DNA of 64,000 bases from Mantamonas sphyraenae. Its lineage: Eukaryota; CRuMs; Mantamonadidae. This document shows, piece after piece, positions 27,901-41,051 of the stretch. The position numbers were made by a program, and so were the translations under genes. The stretch spans positions 248,001-312,000 of the forward strand of contig JAPMXV010000006.1 of the NCBI GenBank assembly GCA_026936335.1. The letters are read 5' to 3'. The notes under the pieces are model-generated. The model had not been told where the DNA came from. It saw only the letters and a list, made by a program, of their open reading frames with translations, and did no database searches. Position 1 is the first letter of the stretch. Each line of letters begins with the position of its first letter.

Positions 27901-30881
27901 CCGCAATGCGCTCCTGCAGGTCCTGTTCGTAGTTGCCCATCGATTGCTGGTTGAACAGGTGCGCCGCACGGCCCGGCAGCCCTCCCTTCAGGTACAGAAT
28001 CACCGCCTGCGTGTAGTTGCCCTCGCGCTCCTTCAGCTGGCCCGCCTTTTCCTCCTGGCCCGTCTTGAGCAGGTGCGAAAAGTAATCCTTGCGCAGCTGC
28101 TCCAGACGCGCGTGGTTCTTGGCTTCGGCCAGCGCAATGCAGTCCTCCCACCGGCCCAGCTGCAGGTACATGTCCATGGCCTCCTCCACCTTGCCGTTCT
28201 CCAGCAGGATTGCCTCGGCCTGCTTGAAGTTGCGGTTCAGCGTGGCAATCTTGGCCCGCACCTGGTAGTGTGCGTACGGGTCCCCGCCCGGGTTGCTTTC
28301 GTTCAGCTCGTCGATGATGTCGTTGATCATGTGCAGGTAGTGCGTCTTGCTGATGTCCCCTCGCGCAGCGTAGCACCGCTCCGCAATGTGCAGCAGGTGT
28401 TCGTCCAGCGCACGGTCCGACAACTGCGCCCACATCGCCTCCGTTTCCGGCGTCAGCTCCAGGTCCTCCAGGATTTGGATCGCCCGGTCGTAGTCCTTGT
28501 CCTCCATGGCCGTGCCAAACCCAATCAGGGTGTCGTCCAGCACGTAGCGACCCGTGGTCAGACCCTCGTCCACGAGCACCTCGGTGCCCTCCTGCGAGCG
28601 CACAATGTCCACAATGTCGCCCTTGATCTTAAACACCGTCACCTGGTCCGGCGTGTCGATGCTGTACCACACGCACAGGTTGTCCCTGTTCTGCGCCACC
28701 ACCACGTCCGACTCGGGCACCCATTGCACGTACGAGCAGTAGTTGAGCAGCGTCGTGCTCTCGTTGCTGTCCAGGTCAAACAGGCGCAGGTGGCGCCGCT
28801 TGTCCCTGTACAACAGCTGCTTGGCACTCCCGTTCAGCTCCAGCCAGTCGATGCGCGAGTCGTGCGACACGGTGGCCAGCGTGTACTTGTTGATCATGTC
28901 CACAATGCGGATGGTCTGCTGGTCCACCAGGTACGCAATCACCTTGTACTCGTGCGACACGTTGCGTTCGTTCATACGCACGCTGATCAGGTGCAGGTTC
29001 ATGTGCTCCGTGCGACACATCGCAAGCACGTCATTGTTGCCATACTCCACCAGCGTCAGCTCGCCTGCGTTGAACACCATGCACGAGCCCGGATAGTCAA
29101 AGTGGAACTTTTCGTTGCCCGACCCCTGCCACGCAATTTCAGACAGCTTCCGCGACGCCATGTCGCCCACCAGCAGTGTTTCCGGCGTGTGGCACACAAT
29201 GTACTGGTCCTGGTAGATGTTCACCTTGGTGATGTCGTAGCCAAACTGCGACTTGAGCACAATCTTGGTTTGCGACGACAGACGCTCCACAACCACCTGC
29301 GAGTTGCTCACGTACGTGATCTCGTACGTCCCTTGGTATTTGTAGCGTCGGATGCACGCGTCGTACGCCTCCACGCCGCCGCACAGCGTGCCCACCACCA
29401 CACGCGACCCGTCGCTCTTCCACGACGCCGCCGTCAGGCTGTACGCGTTGTCGATGTACCGCACCGCCGTCTCCTGCCATTGGTACTTCTTTGCGTTGTA
29501 TGTATACACGCGGAACTGGTTGAACGATCCCACCACCATCGACGTCGCGTTGGGCGACACCGCCGCACACATAAACTCCTTTTCGTTCTCGTCGTTGCCG
29601 TAGTCGAAGCGCTGATTCACCTGGCCCGACTGGCTGTCGTAGAACGTCACAATCTTGTCGTTGCCTGCACACATGATGCTCTCGCCCCATGCCACCGTAA
29701 ACGGAGGGCACGAGTGTTGCAGCAGCGGCGGCTGTGTCAACCGTGTGTGTGTGTGTGTGTGTGTGTGTGAGTGTGAGTGTCCCTTTCCCATCACCTCTCC
29801 TCCCCTCCTTCCCCCCCCCCTCCCCCCTGCCCTCTGTGAGGGACAATCCCCCTCCTTTACCCCCCCTCCCACCCACGCCGTGCAACTCACCGGAGTCATC
29901 TTGCCGCTCAACCCGTCCTCAAAGCTGAACCGAAACAGACAGCCATCGAGGTGGGCAGAGAGAAACGCATGGCCGTCCGGTGCGCTGATCACCTTGCACA
30001 CGTAGTTGCCATCGCCGTTGTAGATCGTCCCGCTCTTCCTGCTGCGCAGGTTGCCGAGCTTCACCTGTGTACAACCACCACCACACGCACACATACCACA
30101 CACACCACACAGCACACATACAAACATACCACCAGCCCCCAGTGTGAGTCTCTGCTGTCCTTCTGCTGGCCTGGGCGTGCGTCTGCGTGCGCAGATCCGC
30201 CGAACGGCTGCGCGCCAAAAAACGGCTGCGCCGCGCACAGGGCTCGCCCCACGCGTTCTGCATGCATTGCAGGTCACAAACACACGACCAAACGTTGGCA
30301 AAACCCGTCTCGCATCCACCCACCTTGCCGTCGGCGGTGCCAAAAATCAGCTCGTTGGGGTGCAGGCGCGGCCAGGTTACGGAAGTGACCGGCGAGCTGA
30401 CTTCGAACCGGCAGTAGATCGTCTTCTTTGTGCCCCACTCATTGCCCAGTCGGTACACAAACACTGCGTTGTCCGACTGTGCGATGGCCAGCATCGACGA
30501 GTCGGGCGAAAACGCCATGTCGCGCACCGTAAACGTTTTCGGACCCTGTGCAACGCGTCCCCCCGGAGTCAGCGCGCGCGCGAATTTCGACCCAACACAC
30601 TGGGTCCCACACGTGTTTGTGCACGTGCACACACTTTGTGCCTTGGCGCACGCACAGCCACGTCACCCTCCCTCAGCCCACACCATCCGTTCACTCACGT
30701 CCTTCTTTGTGGCCTTGGCCGAGAAGCGGTCGAGCATCTCAAAGTTCTCGTCAAAGAGCATCACCACCAGGTTTGTGGTCACCACGGCCAGGCGCATGCC
30801 GTCGGCACTCCATGCCATGGCCGTCACGCGGTTGATGTCTCCAGCCGCAGCAATGACCGTCTGAAAGTGACGCAGTTGCAT
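24968..30881 (-). CDS. IFT172: IFT172, intraflagellar transport complex B, four exons
   Basis: Exons are 30881-30699, 30545-30324, 30064-29891 and 29731-24968 (1,780 residues; human 1,749). The start MQLRHFQTVI aligns with the human N-terminus, and each splice restores the WD-repeat sequence (VRDMAFSPDSSMLAIAQSDN; then VKLGNLRSRKSGTIYNG). Diagnostic segments include WKSDGSRVVVGTLCGGVEAYD, LVEYGNNDVL, YVQWVPESDVVVAQNRDNLCVWY and METPETEAMW-like LTPETEAMWAQL. WD domains fill the first 600 residues and TPR-like helices the rest. IFT172 works in IFT-B trains, particularly at the ciliary tip, and is essential for building flagella. An Asp/Ser/Gly-rich insert lies near residue 1540, and a cysteine-rich tail (CDACGADIYEASLRCPNC) suggests zinc binding. 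Confidence 0.95.
29743..29826. repeat. (GT)13 followed by C/T-rich tracts in IFT172 intron 3
   Basis: A (GT)n run at 29743-29768 and C runs at 29811-29820 and 29822-29827. On the gene's sense strand the CA repeat lies directly upstream of the 3' splice site. Confidence 0.85.
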
Positions 30882-31908
30882 TGCAAGAGTGTTGTGTTGG
30901 TGGTGGCCGCGCCAGTCGCCGCAACACAAAACACAACAGCGGCAACACCGTTTCCAGTTGCCAACCCCCCAACAACCACACTTTTCTTATTCTGGAAGGA
31001 CGCACCACAGCTTCCGCCTTGCGAACAGCCCAATTCAACCACAACGGCTCGCCTTTTCGCAACCTTCCACATCCAGTCAAATTTGCTCTCCACAGACATG
31101 AAAGGTACCATCCACACTCGCTTCCGTGTGCGCACACATCCCCTCGCCCTTTGCTGTGTATCTTTCGCATCCACCACATCCCATGTGCATGCCTGCGTCT
31201 CCCTCGCCTCAGGGTTGCGTCCCTGCCCCGCGGCGTTTTTAGTTTCTCCGACGCTGCCCACTTTGCACGGCGCCCGTGCTCCCGTGTGTGTGTCCACGCC
31301 TGCGTGCATATGCATACGCGCTGCTCCACAGCTGTGACCAGCCATTACGGGGCTTCTACAGTGGCAGCACATGGTGTGGCACGTGTTCAGGGCCGTTTTG
31401 CGTTCAGGAGCCGCTCCCACCAGCGGAAAAAAGCGCCATGCGCACCGGCCCGCGCCTCGTGCCTCCATGCTTCGTTTGCTCCGTGCTCGCCCTGTGCCCC
31501 ACCGCCACGTGGCCATCCTGCATCTACTCTTTATCATGCGTGTGCCTCTGCGCCATTTCTCGTTCCTCCTGGGCTCCGAGGGCGGGAGGGAAAAATTCGC
31601 ACAACCTTTGCCGCCAAAGGCCCGTCTGCGCCAGGAGAGAGAAGAGCGCAAGCCTGGCAACGCCCCACAGAAACGCCCCATACGCGTAGCTGAGCGCACC
31701 CGCACACACGCAACCATGTCCACCTGCACTGTGTGCACATGCGCCATACACACACATGCATGCGCCGCCTTGTGCTTCACCATGGGCCCCTCCACACGCT
31801 GTTTTCTACAGCGGACATTCACCATTGCTCGCCTGCCGCCTCTTTGCCCTTCCCAACGCCCCACGCGCTCACACAGCCGCCTGCTTCCTGCGCCACTATC
31901 TCTCAGAC
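30882..31908. other. 1,027-bp divergent intergenic region, IFT172 / giant receptor gene
   Basis: The longest interval without a supported gene. It is CA-rich with scattered short open frames in several phases, none with family similarity or a consistent codon pattern. An ATGAAAG-GTACC at 31099 could be a non-coding or alternative first exon but has no support. It presumably holds promoters and 5' UTRs of two large genes. Confidence 0.5.
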
Positions 31909-34900
31909 ATGCGTATCAGCACTCCCCTCTTTCTGGTTGTGGTCAGCCTCTGCCTGGTGCAGCTCGTCACTGCAGGTAGGTTTCGCAAACCGGTTTTTTT
32001 CCATTTTTGTGTCACAGCCCAAATCATCGCGGCAGTTTTCTCGCACGCAAACGGCTGGCCCGCCTCTTGCTCTTGCTCCTTCGCTTCCCCTTTGGCCGCC
32101 CTCCCCTTGGCCTGCCCCCACCTTGTCCCCGTCTCATACCGCTTCCCTTGTCCACACCTTGGCTCACACCGCCCTTCCCCGCTTGCACAGACGCCGCTGC
32201 CGAATGTCGCCAGACGAACGAGCTTGAAATCGCTCGTGTCAACCGACTCCAGCTGGGCAAGCTGTACCACGAGAACCTCGCACTCAACACAAACACCACC
32301 GGCACCACTGCTGGCACCGGCAAAGGCGTGACCCCGTACAAACTCGTCGACGGCGATCGTTGCTGCTCCAATGCAGACAACACCACCGACGGCGAAAAGT
32401 GCGGCGTCTCTTTCGCCCTGGACAACAACAACTACATCTATGCACAGGTTACCATCAACCAGACGGCCTTTGTCAACGAGTTCATCACCGCATGGTACCT
32501 GCCTTGCCGCAACGAACCCCGTCCCTTTTACGTCCTCCAGTACTACGACTATGTGACCCACGCCTGGACGGACATGTATACGCGTGTCCTCAAGGCAAAC
32601 TCCATCGTCAAGGAGGAGCCCAAGCCCTGTTATGTCATTCCCGGTGACAAGGGTGATGTCTCGTTGTGCATCGACTTCCTGGACTACCCCGCACGTCCCT
32701 CCGACCAGTTCCGCATCCGCTTCAACAACTCCGAGGCCTCCACAGGCCTGCCCGCGGATTTCACCGACGGCGGCTGGATCTACGAGATGGAGGTCCACGG
32801 CGTGTACGCAAACAAGCCCTGGGAGCTCCAGAACGACGGCCTCTCCATCAGCACCTTCCAGAGCGCCCTCAACGTCTCCCTCGGCCAGATCAACCTCTAC
32901 ACGGCAAACATCAACCAGGAGCGCCTCCATAGCCAGGATGTGGCCACCACAAACGTTGTGGCCAAACTCGTCACCTATCCGGCAGGCGCAAACGCAGACC
33001 ACCTGCTCATCGGCTCCAAGAACCTCACCGTCGTCAACGGCAACGCAAACTTCACCGACCTCAAGGTCGAGCGTCCCCCGGCAGGCACCTACAACCTGAC
33101 CTTCAACGCTCCCGGAGTGCCCGTGCCCACCTCGGTTTTGTTCACCATCATTCCGGGTCTCCCCTACGAGCTCAAGGTCATCAGCGGCGACGCCTCCTCG
33201 CAGAAGAGCGCCATCAACGGCGCCATTGCGTCCGTCACCGTGTCTGTGCGCGATCCGGGTAACAACGTGGTCACCAACCACACCTCGTACCAGGACCCGC
33301 ACATGACCGTGTCCATCACAAACTCGGTCACAGGCTCCTTTGGCGGCACCAAGTACGTGTCCATCAGCAACACCACCGGCTCCGCCATCTTTAGCGACCT
33401 CACCCTGAACCGCCCCACCAAGGGCTCGTACACACTGTACTTCAACACCCCGGGCGTGTCCATCAACACCACCAGCACCTTTACCATCACCGAGGGCAAC
33501 CCCGAAACCCTCGTTGTCGTCGCTGGCAGTGTCACCGGACCCCACCCGTCCATCGCCTCCACGCTGATGAACACCGTGCAGATCGAGGCTCGCGATCCGG
33601 GTAACAACCTGACCCCGCTTGCCTCGGGCACCGCCGTGACCGTGACCATGCCTTCCAACGCCTCGTTCACCCTCACCGGCACCACCTCGGAGACCGTGCA
33701 AGCCAACGGCACCGTCTTCTTTTCCAACATCCGCGTGCTCCGCCCCGTCGTCGGCGACTACAAGCTCGACTTTGCCCTCGCCGGCGTCGGCACGGCCGTC
33801 GTGTCCACCATTGCCAAGGTGAGCATCGGTCCTGCCACCGAGCTGCGCATCGGCAACGCTCCGGGCCACACCTACGTCTCGGACTACGTCGTCAACCTGA
33901 ACGCCATCAACGTGCGCGCCCACGACGCAGGAGGAAACCTCGTCGGCGCACAGGACACCCTCACGCGCCCGGTCACGGTGTCCATTGCCAACGCGTCGCA
34001 GGCGCTGAACGGCTCGCTCTCGGTCAACATGACCAACGGCGACGTCACCTTCAACGCCCTGTCGCTGCTTGCGCCGCCCATCGGCACCTACACGCTGGTG
34101 TTTAGCACCACGGGTCTGCTGTCCACCACGCAGAACCTCGTCGTCAACGTCGGTCCCGCACGCATCCTCGCCCCGACCATCACCTACATTGCGCGCTCCA
34201 GCATCGAAACCGTCTCGCTCGGCTCCATCACCGTGCAGGTCCTCGACGCAGGTCGCACGCCCACTGGCACTTCCGACAGCGCAAACAACGGCCGCACCGT
34301 CACAGCCGCCTTTGTGCCCTCGCGCCAGATCGGAGGCACCCTCACACCTGCGACCGCCAACGGTGTCGTGACCTTTTCCGACCTCAGCATGAACGCCCCC
34401 GTGGCACAGAACTACACGCTGACGTTCAGCGCCGCCGGCCTGGTGACGGGATCGCTTGTGGTTGCTGTGACACCCGGCCCTGCGCGCAGCCTGCAGATCA
34501 AGCCCGGCACGACGTACGTGTACCCGAGCAACGTGACGACGCGCATCGCCGACGTGATTGTGCGCGCCCACGACGCCTCCAACACGTTTGTGGGCACGTA
34601 CCAGATGGCCCAGAGCGGCTCGCTGAACGCCACGGTGAAGATCAACACCGCCGGCTCGGCCCTGGGCGGCGTGCTCGGCGCCAAGGACCTGACCAACGGC
34701 GAGGTGACGTTTGGCGGCCTCACGCTTGCGTCGCCGCCTGTGGGCACCTATGTGCTGGAGTTTTACATGAACTCCCTCGTGTCTGCGCTGCTCAACGTGA
34801 ACATCACGGTGGGTGCCGCGTACCGCCTGCGCGTGGTGGACCCTGCGTCGATTACGCGTGACTCGGTGGTCAACGCGGGCATCACGGGCGTGGTTGTGCA

Positions 34901-37900
34901 TGCGCTGGACGCAGGCAACACGTTTGTGGGCACGTCGGACGTGATCACACGCACGGTGACCATCACGTGCGGCACCGCCACGCTGGCCGGCACCACGTCG
35001 GCCAACATGGTCAACGGCTCGGCCGTGTTCAACGGCACCGTGCTGTCGTCGCCCTCGGCAATCACCCACGTGCTGACCTACTCCAGCGCAGGTCTGCTGT
35101 CGGACAGCCTCAACGTGCAGATCACCACGGGTCCGCTGCACTCGCTGCGTGTCATCAACACCGGCGCCACCAGCTACCCGTCCATGTACGACACCGTGCT
35201 GGCCAACATGCGCGTCGAGACCCTCGACGCCGGTGGCAACTTTACCACGCGCGACCAGACCGAAAGCGTGACGGTGAAGCTGTACAACGGCGTGGGTGCC
35301 GACGTGACTGCCACCTACCTGCGCAACGCCAACGCCCAGGCCTTTGCCAACAACGGCTTTGTGGTGTTTACGGGCATTGCGCTGGCGTCGCCGCCGCAGG
35401 GCACGTACACCCTGCAGTTTGACTGTCCCACGGCCGCGGCAACCAACGCCACGGTGACGGTTGTGGTGGGCCCTGCCGTGAAGCTGGGCACCGCCAACAC
35501 GGTACACAGCTACCAGTCGCTGATGCGCTCCAACGTGAGCACCATCCGCATGCAGGTGCGCGACGCAGGCGACAACCCGCTCCTCGGCGGCGACCCGCTC
35601 AACAACCGCACCATCACCGTCGACATCCGCAACGCCAGCCAGGCTCTTGTGGGCACCCTGTCCAAGGCGGTGACCAACGGCGAGGTCGACTTTACCGACC
35701 TCGGTCTGCCCATGCCCCGCACGGGCGTGTATGTGCTGCGCTTCAGCGCCACGGGCCTTGTGTTTGCCGACGTCTCGGTGACCATCACCATCGGTCCCGT
35801 GGTCAAGCTGGTGGTCAACTCGCCGGCCTCCATCAGCAAGCCGACTGCGGCAACTGTGGCCATCGACTCGATGACCGTGCGTGGCCAGGATGCAGGCTCC
35901 AACGATGTGCTCGCTACCGACACGGTCACGCGACCCGTGACCGTCACCGTGAGTGCGCCGGGCATGTTTACGGGCGGCTCGGGCACGTCGGGCAACATGG
36001 TCAACGGCCAGGTTGTGTTTAGCAATCTGGCGCTGGTGGCCCCGCACGTGATTACGTACACGTTGACGTTTGCCACGGCCAACCTCACGTCGGCCGTGTT
36101 CCCCGTGGTCATCCAAACGGGTGCGCCCGTGTACCTGGACCTGCAGAGCAACGGCAACGCCGCCGTCCTGCAGAGTGCCGACCCGCTCACGCTGGCACCC
36201 ATTGTGGTGCGCACGCTGGACGCAGGCCGCAACTTTACGGCCCTGGACGCCACGGGCTCCAAGGTGGTGGCTGTGGAGGCCAACAGCACGGACGCCAAGC
36301 TGCAGTTTGAGTCGGATCTGCTGACCAGCGGCACCGCAGGCGTGGTCAACTTTGCCGGCGCCAAGGCCATCCGCCTGAACAAGCCGCTGGTGGGCAACTA
36401 CCTGCTGACCTTTTTCACCCTGGATGCCCAGCTGGCCAACGTGACGTTTGCCTTCCGCGTGAACCCGGGCACGCCGTACGCGCTGGCGGTGCACAACTGG
36501 ATGCCCACCACGTATGCGTCGGACTACAAGACGCCCCTGCAGACGGTGACGCTGCGTGTGCAGGACGTGTCGACCAACTTTTTGGGCACGTTTGACTCTG
36601 CGTCGCGCACCGTGTCTGTGCAGGGACCCTCGTTCCTGAACGGCACCCTGTCGCGCACGAGCAGCAACGGCGAGGTGCAGTTTGCCGACCTGGCCTTCCT
36701 CAGCTCCACCGTGGGCGTGCATGCGCTCAACTTTTCGTCGCCTGGCCTGCGCTGGGTGGTGCAGAACGTGATGACCAAGGTGGGTCCCGCACGCAAGGTG
36801 ACCATCAAGATGCCCGCCGGTCCCATCACGGTGGACTCGCAGGCAGCCACGCCCATCCCCACCATCACGGTGACGATCCGCGACGCGGGCAACACCGAGG
36901 TGCTGGACACGGACGCGGGCAACGACCGCCCCGTGTCCGTGACGATTGCCGGCCAGACGCTGAACGGCGCCTCGTGCACGACGGTGAACGGCACCTGCAC
37001 CATTGCCAACATGGTGCTGGTGAAGCCGCCCACCAACCCGTACACGATGGTGTTTGCCAGCGCGGGCATGGAGAACGGCCTGCTGGGCCTGAACGTGAAC
37101 CAGGGCAAGGCCTTTTCGCTGGACACCGACGGCTACACGCTGCAGGTGGAACCCTCTGTGGTGGACCTTGTGTGGAGCCCCATCACGGTCATCACGCGCA
37201 ACGCAGGTGGCAACTTTACGAACGACAACACGCCGCTGCTGATCAAGGCCACGGTGGACCCTGCCCAGGGCAACACGCTGTACGCGCCGCTGATGGGCGA
37301 CACGGAAGTGACGGCTGTCAACGGCCGTGCGGTGTTTAGCAACCTGCGCCTGGCCTCGCCGGCACGCGGCGTGTACCAGATCCGCTTCAGCGGATACGGC
37401 ATGGACGTGAACGCGACGGTGGTGGTGCAGGTGAGCACGGGCAACGTGTGGAACCTCAAGGTGTCGTCGTTTGACACGAGCGAGCCGATCAGGTCGGAGT
37501 ACAAGTCGCTGGTGAAGCCCGTGACGATCCAGGCGATCAACGCAGGTGGCGACCACGTGGGTGCGCTGGACACCAACACGACGCGCCTGGTGCGCGTGGA
37601 GCTGCTCAACACGACGCTGGCAGGCATCAGCGGCACGCTGCAGGGCTACCTGAACGAGTCCACGGTGGTGTTCAACAACATCATCCTGGAGAACGCCACG
37701 GCGACGACGCTGACGCTGCGCTTCTGGACGAGCGATATCCGCCCGTCGGGACAGCCGGTGTACACGGACGCCAAGGTGGCCGTGGTGGTGGGCGAGGTGC
37801 GCGGCCTGGTGGTGCACAGCGGTGGCAACCAGCAGCAGAGCTGCGAGACGAGCTTCCAGTTGTCGCCCATGCAGGTGCGCACGGTGGATGCCGGCCGCAA

Positions 37901-40900
37901 CTTTGTGAGCACCGAGTTTTCGTCCACGGTGTCGATTACGCTGGTGAACAACGTGGCGGCGGTGTCGGGCAACAACACGGAAATCATCACCAACGGCGTG
38001 GCCGACTTTTCGCAGGTGGTGCTCTCGTCGCCGATCGACTCGCCGATTTCGTCGGGCGCCCACGTGCTGCGCTTCTCCACGTACAACTCGGTGACGCTGC
38101 AGCAGCTGTTTGTGGACACGCCGATCACGATTACCAAGGGCACAGCCTCGCGCCTGAAGATCCAGAGCGTGGGCGGCTCGATCAACACGGTGGACACGCT
38201 GGGTGGCAACTTTGCCACCACGCTGACGTACGGCGGCAAGGACACACAGGGCCGCCAGCGTGTGCTGCTGCCGGACGTGGTGGTGCGTGCGTACGACAAC
38301 TGCCATGCGCTGCAGGACACCGTCGCCATGACGGTGACGCTTGTGGACTTGGACAACGGCCTGGTGCCTGCCGCCGGCCTGGGTGCCTCGTGGCCGCGTG
38401 CGGTGACGCCGCCGACGGCCACGATGACCAACGGCGAGGCACGCTTCCAGAACGTGTATGTGACGCCCAAGGTGGGCACGTACCGCCTGCAGATCACGGC
38501 GCCCAACCAGAAGCCGTCGACGCTGACGGTGACGGTGCTGCCGGGACCCACGGGTGGCCTGACCTTTGTGGGCGACTACGCCAAGACGGGCTTCAAGGTG
38601 GTCACGGACAACAAGAACCCGGTGAACCCGCCGCCGACGGTGCAGATCACGGACGACGTGGGCAACCCGCTCAACGCGACGCTGCGCATCCGCTGCTCGC
38701 TGACACCCAACCCGACCAACCTGGAGAACAACGAGCGCCGCGCCGAAGGGGGCCGCTGGACGTTTTCGGAAATGATGGTGTTTGGCCGCCACGGCAGCGA
38801 GTACACCATGCGTTGCGCCACGGTGGCGTTTGGCCAGGGCAACGAGCTGGAGACGGTGGACTTTACGGGCATGTCGGTGAGCCGATGCACGGACCCGTCG
38901 GAGCTGGGATCCAACAGCGAACCGGATGACAACCTGGGTGGCACGGAGTGCAAGTGCTCGCCCGGCTACTACCAGGTGCCCAGCGACTCGGGCTTCTCGT
39001 GCCAGGCATGCCTGGAGGGCACGTACAAGGAAAAGGTGGGCAACGAGCCGTGCCGCAAGTGCCCGCAGAACATGAACACGGGCGGCCTCAAGGCGCAGAC
39101 GCTGGAGACCGCGTGCATCTGCAAGCCCGGTTTCTTCAACAACGCCACCAACCCCACGTGCGAGGAGTGCACGGAGGGTGGCCTGTGCCAGTCGGGCAAG
39201 CCCATTGCTCCCAAGCCGGGTTTCTTCCGCTTCCGCTCGGGCTCGTCGGTGTTCTTCCCGTGCCCCAACGAGGACGCGTGCATCGGCGGCCAGAACGCCT
39301 CGTGCCAGGTGGGCTACGAGGGCCCGCTGTGCTCCGTGTGCAAGGAGGGCTACGGTAAGTTTGGTGTCACGTGCACGCCGTGCGGTGCCGCCGAGACGTC
39401 GTGGTTCCTGGTCGTGGGCGCCATCATTCTGGTGTGCCTCATGCTCAGCTTCCTGGTCAAGACGGCCTCGGTGGAGCGTTCCAAGAACGCCACCATCCTG
39501 AAGATTCTGCTGAACTACCTGCAGGTCATCTCCTTTGTGGGCGACCTGTCTGTGCGCTGGCCGCGTCTGATTGTGGAAATGTTCCAGATGATGCGCCTGT
39601 CGCTGTTTTCGCTGAACCTGCATCCTGTGGATTGCTCCATGCGTCCCTCGTACTACGACCGCTTCATCGTCTACATGATCTTCCCCGTGCTGGCCTTTGT
39701 GGGCCCGGCCGTGTGGTTTGTGATCTACTGGGCGTACCGCCGCTTCATCCGCCCGCCCCTGAGCGAGGCGTGGCACAACTACCGCAACAGGAACAGCGGC
39801 TCGACGTACGGCCAGGGCGAGGACGACAAGCCGTGGCTGATGACCGACGAACGCAAGCGCGAACTGCTGCGCTCGTGCAAGACCCAGTACGGCCTGACTG
39901 TGCTCATTGCCACCTTCCTGGCACATCCCATCATCACCAAGAACTCGTTCCAGATGTTCAACTGCGTGGACTTTGACGGCTTCAAGTACGTGGCCGAGGA
40001 TCTGTCTGTGAGCTGCGACACGGAGGAGCACGCGTTCTGGACGGCCATGGCCATCCTGATGGCGTCTGTGTACTGCACAGGTGTGCCCATGCTGGCCGTG
40101 TACCTGCTGTGGCGCAACCGCCACCAGCTGCACACCAAGGCGGTGCAGGACCGTTACCGATTCCTGTACGACGGTTACAAGACCACGCGCTTCTACTGGG
40201 AGGCTGTGATCATGATCCGCAAGGTGCTCATTGTCATGGTGATTGTGTTTTACCGCGAGAAGCCGCTGACGCAGCTGTACTCGTCGCTGTGGGTGATCTT
40301 TGCCGCGCTGATTGCGCATCTGTTTGCGCGTCCGTTTGCCACACATCTCACGTCCCGTTTGGAGATGTTTTCGCTGATCACCACGGTGGTCACGCTGATG
40401 ACGGGTCTGCTCTACTACTCCAACGAGTTGGAGACGTCGGAGGAGGAGGGTGTGAACGGCTTTTTGATTTCGCTGAACGTGATCATGCTGTTTACGTTTG
40501 TGGCGCTGCTGGTGCACGGTCTGCTCAAGGCGAGCGTGCAGGCGCGTGAGGTGCTGAAGAAGCAGGACCAGATCGCCAACATGCTGGCCAAGGTGGGCAT
40601 CGACGAGGACGAGAGCAAGCCCGGCTCCGGAAAGGGTGGCAAGGGCGAAAAGGTGGAGATGAGCAACCTCGGCGCAGACAAGCCCGTGGCTGCTGCAGCC
40701 GTGGACGACGGCGAGAAGAAGAAGAAGAAGAAGAAGAAGAAGAAGACGGATGCGGACGAGACGGAGATGACCACGCTGGATCTGGCCTCTCCCGCGTCGG
40801 TGGACGAGGAGACGACCACGAAGAAGAAGAAGAAGAAGAAGAAGGTGGATGTGGAGGAGGAGGCACCCCCGGCTTATGAGGAGGATGAGAAGCCGCAGGA

Positions 40901-41051
40901 CGAGCCGCCGGCGTTTGACGCGCCGACGACCACGTTTGCGCCGCCGCCCCTGGAGGACACAGGCGACGACGAGCTGAAGAAGAAGAAGAAGAAGAAGAAG
41001 AAGAAGCGTCTGGACGCTGCGGTGGAGGAGGAAGAGGAGGAGGAGGAGTAA
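31909..41051 (+). CDS. Giant receptor-like membrane protein: Ig-like repeats, Cys-rich module, ~9 TM, poly-Lys tail
   Basis: Exons are 31909-31975 and 32191-41051 (2,975 residues). Exon 1 is a signal peptide (TPLFLVVVSLCLVQLVTAG). Residues about 60-270 look like a galactose-binding/discoidin-type domain (KLVDGDRCC, then YIYAQVTINQ). About 18 Ig-like repeats of roughly 112 residues follow (about residues 270-2240). Each contains a TNGEVTFGGLTL-type strand and GTYVLEF, with many potential N-glycosylation sites. A cysteine-rich region of the GCC2/GCC3-TNFR kind follows (CKCSPGYYQVP, CLEGTYKEKVGNEPCRKCP, CICKPGFF, GPLCSVCKEGYGK). From about residue 2,425 there are about nine hydrophobic helices (SWFLVVGAIILVCLMLSFLV and others). 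The cytoplasmic tail alternates acidic segments with three Lys runs. Such proteins occur in protists as putative adhesion or sensory receptors; the ligand is unknown. Confidence 0.8.
40717..41005 (+). repeat. Three (AAG)n tracts encoding poly-lysine
   Basis: Tracts near 40717-40746, 40822-40842 and 40976-41005 encode runs of about 10, 8 and 10 lysines, all or nearly all by AAG. Acidic and Pro-rich spacers lie between them in the tail of the giant receptor. Confidence 0.85.
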
